Assembly (NCBI GenBank): GCA_002782305.1
Contig: PFHN01000032.1
Location: 1 to 18,520 of the forward strand
From: Candidatus Moranbacteria bacterium CG_4_8_14_3_um_filter_41_13
GTDB lineage: Bacteria; Patescibacteriota; Minisyncoccia; Moranbacterales; UBA1568
Reading direction: 5' to 3'
DNA length: 18,520 nt
Shown here: positions 14,651 to 18,520 of the stretch, piece after piece
Numbering within the stretch: the first letter of the stretch is position 1
How the letters are laid out: each line of letters begins with the position of its first letter
Notes under the pieces: model-generated
Database searches by the model: none
Told to the model about the DNA's origin: nothing
Seen by the model: the letters and a program-made list of their open reading frames with translations, nothing else
Made by a program: the position numbers and the translations under genes

Positions 14651-16210
14651 ATGTCTGATACAAAGAATGTTCGCGCGCGTTTCGCACCATCACCGACAGG
14701 TCAGCTTCATGTTGGTGGTCTCCGCACAGCTCTCTATAATTATTTGCTTGTGAAAAATCTTGGTGGAAGCTATATCCTGCGTATCGAAGACACTGATCAA
14801 AATCGTTTTGTACCAGGAGCACTGGAGAATCTCATTCATATATTAGATGAGATGGGTGTTCATCATGATGAGGGATTATTTTTTGACAACGACGTGCTCA
14901 TCCAGAAAGGGAATTATGGTCCATACATCCAATCTGAGCGCCTCCCGCTTTATAGGGAATACGTAGAAAAACTTCTTGAAACAGGAAAAGCCTACCATTG
15001 CTTTTGTTCTATGACCCGTCTTACGACACTTCGCGAAGAACAAACACAGAAAAAGATGGCTCCTAAATATGATAAATATTGTCTCTCTTTATCTCACGAA
15101 GAAGTCGAAGAAAGACTTGCTTCACACGAACCATATGTTATTCGTCTTAATGTGGATGAAGCTCGTGGTGAAATTGTCTTTGACGATTTGGTGCGCGGGC
15201 GGGTCTCTATTCATACAAAAGATATTGATGACCAGGTACTGATGAAATCAGATGGGTTTCCGACCTATCATCTCGCCAATGTGATTGATGATCATCTTAT
15301 GAAGATCTCCCATGTTATTCGTGGTGAAGAATGGATATCTAGCACACCGAAGCATATTTTGATATATGAAGCTTTGGAGTTTCCTCTCCCAAAATTTGCC
15401 CATTTACCACTTCTCCTCAATCCGGACAAAAGCAAACTTTCCAAGCGTCAAGGTGATGTGGCTGTTGAAGATTATCTCGTCAAAGGCTATCTCAAAGAAA
15501 CACTGGTCAATTTTGTTGCTCTTCTTGGTTGGAACCCTGGAGCTGGTAGTACTCAGGAAATCTTTACTTTGGATGAACTGATAGAAAAATTTGATATTTC
15601 TCAGATACATAAATCTGGAGCCGTCTTTGATATCAAAAAACTTGATTGGATGAACGCGGAGTATATCAAAAGATTGAGTCTTGATGTGCTTTATGAACAA
15701 GCACTCCCTTTCTTTAGTGACAAAGAATTTTTTCGTGCGTGGGAAGAAAATCATCAGCAATTAACAGCTGATGAAAAGAAAGACTTTATGAAACGAGTAC
15801 TCGAAATCGAACAAGACCGTCTCGTAAAACTCTCTGACATAGGCGAGAATAACCCATTTTTCTTCACAGATACTCTGACGTACGAAAGTGCACTTCTCAA
15901 TTGGAAAGAGAATACTCCTTCACAAACGAAAGAAGCCTTAGAAAAAGCTCTGACTATTTTAACAGACCTTGCTGATGAAAAATGGCAGATGAGAGAAGTG
16001 TTAGAAAAAGTCCTTATGGAAGAAGCAGAGAACCACGCCAAAAGTTTAGGGGGCGCTGAGGCAGGCAAGGGCAAAGGGGATTTCCTCTGGCCACTGCGTG
16101 TCGCTCTGACGGGGGCACAGCGTTCCCCATCACCCTTTGATGTAGCTTTTGTCATTGGGAAAACAGAATCAATACGTCGTATTGCTTTGGCTCTTCAAAA
16201 ACTCGGGTAA
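14651..16210 (+). CDS. gltX: Glutamyl-tRNA synthetase
   Basis: A 519-residue class I synthetase that charges tRNA with glutamate using ATP. The HIGH signature appears as SPTGQLHVGG (14-23), followed by RIEDTDQNRF; the KMSKS signature is KLSKR (262-266). A zinc-type cluster CFC (C117, C119) and C144 sits in the usual place of bacterial GluRS. DGFPTYHLANVIDDHLMKISHVIRGEEW is fully conserved in pattern. The C-terminal anticodon-binding domain ends with LWPLRVALTGAQRSPSP. It is somewhat longer than the common 465-490 residues. Whether it also charges tRNA-Gln cannot be told here. TGTAAT (14635-14640) ends 10 bases before the ATG and could give an almost leaderless message; otherwise it is read through from thpR and the WecG-like gene. 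Confidence 0.96.
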   Translation: MSDTKNVRARFAPSPTGQLHVGGLRTALYNYLLVKNLGGSYILRIEDTDQNRFVPGALENLIHILDEMGVHHDEGLFFDNDVLIQKGNYGPYIQSERLPLYREYVEKLLETGKAYHCFCSMTRLTTLREEQTQKKMAPKYDKYCLSLSHEEVEERLASHEPYVIRLNVDEARGEIVFDDLVRGRVSIHTKDIDDQVLMKSDGFPTYHLANVIDDHLMKISHVIRGEEWISSTPKHILIYEALEFPLPKFAHLPLLLNPDKSKLSKRQGDVAVEDYLVKGYLKETLVNFVALLGWNPGAGSTQEIFTLDELIEKFDISQIHKSGAVFDIKKLDWMNAEYIKRLSLDVLYEQALPFFSDKEFFRAWEENHQQLTADEKKDFMKRVLEIEQDRLVKLSDIGENNPFFFTDTLTYESALLNWKENTPSQTKEALEKALTILTDLADEKWQMREVLEKVLMEEAENHAKSLGGAEAGKGKGDFLWPLRVALTGAQRSPSPFDVAFVIGKTESIRRIALALQKLG

Positions 16211-16211
16211 A

Positions 16212-16235
16212 TATACCATCAGTGTATGGTATAAT
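16212..16235 (+). promoter_or_regulatory. Extended -10 promoter of the M23 gene, embedded in an 8-bp inverted repeat
   Basis: TGGTATAAT (TG at 16227-16228, TATAAT at 16230-16235) is an extended -10 element, and the ATG at 16242 lies 6 bases further, so the message is predicted to be leaderless. TATACCAT (16212-16219) and ATGGTATA (16226-16233) form a perfect 8-base inverted repeat with a 6-base spacer that covers the -10 box. A repressor site is the simplest reading. No consensus -35 is visible. Confidence 0.55.
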
Positions 16236-16241
16236 AAAAAA

Positions 16242-17510
16242 ATGACATCTCAAAAATACCAATATCATATTTTGTTTTTCATTGCTTGTTTTGTACTGGG
16301 AATTTCTTTTTCCCACGCTGTTTTTTCTGACGACACGAGTATTACCAGTCTGACTGATAGCGAAAAAAAAGATCTTGCTAATAAACAAGATCAAATTGAT
16401 GCTATCAATGCTAAGATAAAAGCCTATAAACAAATTGTTGACCTCAAACAAAGACAAGGATCGACGCTTGCTGATCAAATTACTTCTCTTGAAGCGCAAG
16501 CAGGAAAATTAGAGCTTGAGATACAAACGAATAAAGAAAAAATAACTACTCTCGAAGAAGAAATTCATTCTCTTTCAATTCGTATTTCTGAAAAAGAAAG
16601 CTTGTTTAATAAACAGAAAGAGATCCTTGCGGAACTGATGCGAGTATATTATGAGGATTACTCCAGTGAAAAAGTAGTCCCAGTGTTTTCGTCTGCAGAA
16701 ACACTCACCTTTCTCAATCAAGAAAACTGGACAACAGAAGTAGGAGGAAAAATAACCGAATTTCTTGTTTCTGTTAAAGAGCTCAGGGAAAGTCTGGCAA
16801 AAGAACGTATCAGCGTAGAAGCAAAGAAGAAAGAAGCAGATGAACTCCATACAAAACTTACAGCACAAGATGATTACCTCGCAAGCACCAGGTCAAACAA
16901 AGCCTATCTACTCACAAAGACTCAAGCGGAAGTAAAAAAATATGATTCGCTCGTAGATGATTTACAAAAACAACAAGAGGAGATTCAACAAGAAATCGAT
17001 TCCATTGAAGCATCAAAAATAAATGAGCTTACTGGTCTTCCGAGTGGAGGGAGTGGAGTACTCTCCTATCCTGTTTCCAAAATAACAATCAGTCAAGGAT
17101 ATGGTAAGACGTCATATTCTTCTCATTATGCTTCAAAAATGCATAATGGTATTGATTTTGCTGGTTCTGTTGGTACATCTATTCTTTCAGCTGGTGATGG
17201 GAAAGTGATTGGTACAGGAAACCTTGGTCTCCTTGCTTATGGAAGATGGATCGCTATTGATCACGGTAATGGTCTCACGACGCTCTATGGACATTTGAGT
17301 GATTCTGATGTGGATAAGGGTGATACAGTCAAACGTGGTGAGGTCATTGGCAAGATGGGTGGGAAACGTGGTAGTTCTGGCGCAGGAGACTCCACAGGAC
17401 CACATCTTCATTTTACTGTCTATGGTACAAACTCTTATGAAGTTATTGGTTATAGAGGAAAGCCTCTTCCTGTAGGAGCGAGTATTAATCCAAAAAAATA
17501 TCTTCCTTAG
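16242..17510 (+). CDS. Secreted coiled-coil M23 endopeptidase (EnvC/NlpD-type murein hydrolase or activator)
   Basis: A 422-residue exported protein. Residues 1-26 form a signal peptide (HILFFIACFVLGISFSHA), with cleavage likely after A26. Residues about 36-262 are a long, charged coiled coil, as in EnvC and PcsB-like proteins. The C-terminal M23 domain (about 275-415) has HNGID (H301, D305), GHL (H351) and HLHF (H388, H390), so the zinc ligands and catalytic histidines look intact and it may cut peptidoglycan cross-bridges itself rather than only activate amidases. The ATG at 16242 is chosen over an upstream ATG at 16149 because it gives a proper signal peptide, avoids a 62-base overlap with gltX and lies 6 bases after an extended -10 box. 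It ends in TAG and is followed by the repeat region. Confidence 0.92.
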   Translation: MTSQKYQYHILFFIACFVLGISFSHAVFSDDTSITSLTDSEKKDLANKQDQIDAINAKIKAYKQIVDLKQRQGSTLADQITSLEAQAGKLELEIQTNKEKITTLEEEIHSLSIRISEKESLFNKQKEILAELMRVYYEDYSSEKVVPVFSSAETLTFLNQENWTTEVGGKITEFLVSVKELRESLAKERISVEAKKKEADELHTKLTAQDDYLASTRSNKAYLLTKTQAEVKKYDSLVDDLQKQQEEIQQEIDSIEASKINELTGLPSGGSGVLSYPVSKITISQGYGKTSYSSHYASKMHNGIDFAGSVGTSILSAGDGKVIGTGNLGLLAYGRWIAIDHGNGLTTLYGHLSDSDVDKGDTVKRGEVIGKMGGKRGSSGAGDSTGPHLHFTVYGTNSYEVIGYRGKPLPVGASINPKKYLP

Positions 17511-17548
17511 ATACGAAAGAAAAATGCTCTTTAAAATGAACAGCTACA

Positions 17549-17567
17549 GGTGTACATCTATGTATCC
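17549..17567 (+). repeat. Intergenic repeat copy 1
   Basis: GGTGTACATCTATGTATCC. The inner part TACAT-CT-ATGTA is a perfect palindrome. The following bases (to about 17582) weakly match the tails of the other copies (TCAAA). Confidence 0.55.
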
Positions 17568-17650
17568 AAAATTTCTTCAAATATAAGCATTTCTCTGTAT
17601 ACATTTCTATCCTCTTTTTTAATCAAAAATGAGTGCACTCTGGTATACAT
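17558..17650 (-). CDS. Possible 30-codon small ORF starting inside repeat copy 3
   Basis: On the minus strand, AGGAGG (17656-17661) stands 5 bases before an ATG (17650) that opens a 30-codon frame, beginning MYTRVHSFLIKKEDRN and ending at a TAG in repeat copy 1. It has no recognised domain and is mildly charged. This is the best Shine-Dalgarno sequence in a window where real genes mostly lack one, but the frame is built from the repeats and may be accidental. Confidence 0.25.
   Translation of the reverse strand: MYTRVHSFLIKKEDRNVYREMLIFEEILDT
17597..17630 (+). repeat. Intergenic repeat copy 2
   Basis: The core GTATACATTTCTATCC is followed by CTC, six T, and AATCAAAAAT. The core plus tail matches copy 3 over about 35 bases with one inserted base and few changes. 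The core centre is about 47 bases after that of copy 1. Confidence 0.6.
17631..17640. repeat. Perfect 10-base palindrome
   Basis: GAGTGCACTC is self-complementary and lies exactly between copies 2 and 3. GTGCAC or TGCAC also follows the tail of copy 3 (ATGCAC, 17675-17680). Confidence 0.5.
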
Positions 17651-17680
17651 CTATACCTCCTTTTTTCATTCAAAATGCAC
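17642..17680 (+). repeat. Intergenic repeat copy 3 (most perfect; terminator-like on the plus strand)
   Basis: The core GGTATA-CATC-TATACC (17642-17657) is a perfect 6-base inverted repeat with a 4-base loop, followed by TCC and six T. On the plus strand this resembles a weak intrinsic terminator for the M23 gene. On the minus strand the same bases read AAAAAAGGAGG, five bases, then ATG, which is a strong ribosome-binding arrangement. Confidence 0.65.
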
Positions 17681-18098
17681 AAAAAAATATCCTCTCATAA
17701 AAACGATATTTTTCTAGGCAAGACTCCCCCGAGAAAATAAAAAAGGGGAGACAAAGAAAATGAAGAGAGGCAGGTATACATCTATGCCCTCGAAATATAG
17801 TCAAAACGAAAGAAAATATATCATCGAAAACATATACTGTATAACGTGAGACGAAACGTATACAAAGAAGTGGTATAGATGTATCAGAAATTATTATGAG
17901 GGCCTCATACGCGATTATACGCATTCGTTTTTGATGGTTTTTCTGAGGGTAATCGAGGAGGAGTGAAACACTATGGTAAGTGCGATTGCTTTGGCAGAGT
18001 TCTTTTATATAAAGGCTTTCTTTTTCATTGTATGTCGTATAAGTTACATAAGTCGACATTACATCAATAAAACGAAAAGGTAAAATTTTATCATACAA
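17670..18098 (-). CDS. Uncertain 142-codon reading frame across the repeat region
   Basis: A minus-strand frame of 142 codons begins at 18098 after AAGGAAAGGAG, 10 bases before the ATG, a fair but rather distant ribosome-binding site. The first 75 or so residues look protein-like and have codon use similar to the neighbours (MYDKILPFRFIDVMSTYV, then YNEKESLYIKELCQ). The second half is rich in F, C and I, contains repeat copies 5 and 4, and looks translated by accident. No family was recognised. It may be a short orphan gene whose true end is lost, a decayed gene, or no gene at all. Confidence 0.25.
   Translation of the reverse strand: MYDKILPFRFIDVMSTYVTYTTYNEKESLYIKELCQSNRTYHSVSLLLDYPQKNHQKRMRIIAYEALIIISDTSIPLLCIRFVSRYTVYVFDDIFSFVLTIFRGHRCIPASLHFLCLPFFIFSGESCLEKYRFYERIFFCAF
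17724..17750 (+). repeat. C/G-rich hairpin between repeat copies 3 and 4
   Basis: CTCCCC (17724-17729) can pair with GGGGAG (17745-17750) across an AT-rich 15-base loop. There is no T-tract after it on either strand, so it is not a standard terminator. Confidence 0.4.
17773..17806 (+). repeat. Intergenic repeat copy 4
   Basis: The core GGTATACATCTATGCC (17773-17788) differs from copy 3 at one base and would still pair as RNA through a G-U pair. The tail CTCGAAATATAGTCAAAAC ends in TCAAAA like copies 2 and 3. On the minus strand, GAGGG and CATAG precede an ATG that opens a 28-codon frame (MYTCLSS...), of doubtful meaning. Confidence 0.6.
17872..17885 (-). repeat. Intergenic repeat copy 5, opposite orientation
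   Basis: On the plus strand GGTATAGATGTATC; reversed, GATACATCTATACC matches the core of copy 3 in 13 of 14 bases. It is the only copy pointing the other way. Confidence 0.55.
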
Positions 18099-18270
18099 AA
18101 TATACTCCTTTCCTTTTTTTCTTCATTTGTAGAAAAAGAATGCCCTCTCTTCTGAGAGTATTGTACAAAAGGTACAGCACATTTTTGTATCAGAACATTT
18201 TCTTCTCTTTGTATGTAACTTTTAGTTTACCAAACATTCACTATGAAAGAAGAAATAAAATTTCTACAAT

Positions 18271-18309
18271 AAAAAACCGGAGATTCTGTGGTTACAGAAT
18301 GTTCCGGTT
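18271..18309 (-). terminator. Intrinsic terminator of the GGDEF gene
   Basis: AACCGGA (18275-18281) pairs with TCCGGTT (18303-18309) and ATTCTGT (18283-18289) pairs with ACAGAAT (18294-18300), with a GGTT loop and a small internal loop. On the minus strand the stem is followed at once by TTTTTT (plus-strand A-run 18271-18276). It lies 27 bases beyond the GGDEF stop codon. There is no T-run on the plus-strand side, so it acts on minus-strand transcripts. Confidence 0.85.
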
Positions 18310-18335
18310 CTCCGAAGACAGACCTAGACTTTTCT

Positions 18336-18520
18336 CTAGTAATAATAAACAACTCGATTTTTTCCGAATATTTTTCCGACACGCATCGCCTGCTCCGCTC
18401 GATTAACTGTTCTCTTGGCTTTTTTCCAGAAAAGCCTTTCATTATGGGTGATGATGGGCTCAGAGAACTGCGTTACGCCGATACTGGCGGAAATACCTAT
18501 TGTTGACAGTCTTTTTTGTA
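18336..18520 (-). CDS. GGDEF-domain protein (diguanylate cyclase), C-terminal end only
   Basis: The minus strand from the window edge reads 60 whole codons to a TAG at 18336-18338. The peptide contains ISASIGVTQFSEP, then KRTVNRAEQAMRVGKIFGKN and RVVYYY. This is the closing part of a GGDEF domain: the SIGV strand, the (R)AD-x-A-(L/M)-Y-x-A-K helix (here RAEQAMRVGK) and the final GKNRVV. Such domains make cyclic di-GMP from two GTP. The GG(D/E)EF active site lies outside the window, so activity cannot be judged; the helix is somewhat divergent, with no Tyr after the Met and Val-Gly for Ala-Lys. It is followed by a strong terminator. Any sensor or membrane part would be upstream, off the right edge. 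Confidence 0.82.
   Translation of the reverse strand, partial: QKRLSTIGISASIGVTQFSEPIITHNERLFWKKAKRTVNRAEQAMRVGKIFGKNRVVYYY

Larger units (their letters stand above)
17511..18270. other. About 760 bases with no convincing gene, containing a dispersed repeat array
   Basis: This is the only long gap in an otherwise packed window. It lies between the convergent ends of the M23 gene and the GGDEF gene. It holds at least five copies of a short near-palindrome (core GGTATACATCTATACC), a 10-base palindrome, and a C/G-rich hairpin, all between 17549 and 17885. No tRNA, rRNA, CRISPR, DnaA box or transposase was recognised. Bases 17886-18270 hold only an uncertain minus-strand frame (see 17670-18098) and otherwise nothing recognised. 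Confidence 0.7.

Noticed and set aside
16045..16140. GC-rich patch at the end of gltX, possible foreign insert
   Set aside because: It encodes the normal conserved GluRS C-terminus (LRVALTGAQRSPSP), so the base composition follows the protein.
16149..16241. ATG at 16149 as the start of the M23 protein
   Set aside because: It would overlap the conserved end of gltX by 62 bases and place the signal peptide 31 residues inside the protein.
17549..17885. CRISPR array
   Set aside because: The repeats are only about 16-35 bases, differ from one another, have unequal spacing (45-131 bases), one is inverted, and no cas gene is present.
17511..18270. Replication origin or tRNA/rRNA gene in the intergenic gap
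   Set aside because: No DnaA box (TTATNCACA type) and no tRNA T-arm or CCA-type end was found, and neighbours such as dnaA or dnaN are absent.
18227..18442. A 71-codon minus-strand frame at the right edge
   Set aside because: It overlaps the GGDEF reading in another frame and runs through the terminator hairpin; the GGDEF frame has clear family motifs.
18140..18506. Plus-strand frames of 72-88 codons near the right edge
   Set aside because: They run antisense to the GGDEF end and its terminator and have no protein-like features.
18503..18508. TTGACA as a plus-strand -35 box at the right edge
   Set aside because: It lies inside the minus-strand GGDEF coding sequence (antisense to Leu-Ser-Thr codons), and any -10 would be outside the window.

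Overview
The window looks like the chromosome of a small-genome bacterium, most likely a member of the Candidate Phyla Radiation (Patescibacteria). The support is indirect: AT-rich DNA, tight packing (gaps of 3-40 bases), an alarmone hydrolase with no synthetase half, a primosomal PriA with decayed ATPase motifs, and very few Shine-Dalgarno sequences. The lineage is inferred, not shown. The genetic code appears standard: all genes are full length, and stops are 13 TAA, 3 TAG and 1 TGA.

Layout. (1) Bases 1-354, minus strand: N-terminal part of a UDP-sugar (HexNAc-type) dehydrogenase that runs off the left edge. Bases 355-583 are a divergent promoter region. (2) Bases 584-8836, plus strand: an HD-type (p)ppGpp hydrolase-like protein, then a cell-envelope cluster of GT4 glycosyltransferase, O-antigen ligase/polymerase-like membrane protein, second GT4, LytR-CpsA-Psr transferase, GT2 glycosyltransferase and S41 C-terminal processing protease, ending with groES on its own promoter. 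(3) Bases 8856-13203, minus strand: priA-def-fmt followed by a membrane-anchored tandem rhodanese with no cysteine. (4) Bases 13317-17510, plus strand: thpR, a WecG/TagA-type glycosyltransferase, gltX, and a secreted coiled-coil M23 endopeptidase. (5) Bases 17511-18270: about 760 bases with no convincing gene, holding at least five copies of a short near-palindromic repeat. (6) Bases 18271-18520, minus strand: an intrinsic terminator and the last 61 codons of a GGDEF (diguanylate cyclase) protein entering from the right edge.

How the genes fit together. The dehydrogenase, WecG/TagA enzyme, three glycosyltransferases, ligase-like protein and LCP transferase together suggest synthesis of an undecaprenyl-linked polysaccharide, possibly containing ManNAc or its uronic acid, and its attachment to the cell wall. 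The M23 and S41 proteases are envelope-remodelling neighbours. priA-def-fmt is a housekeeping replication/translation cluster.

The most unusual signals are: the intergenic repeat array; translation starts that are nearly all without Shine-Dalgarno and are either leaderless (a -10 box 6-10 bases before the ATG) or abut an upstream stop codon, including two mini-ORFs before the HD hydrolase and groES; a PriA that has lost Walker A, Walker B and motif VI; and a catalytically empty double rhodanese.
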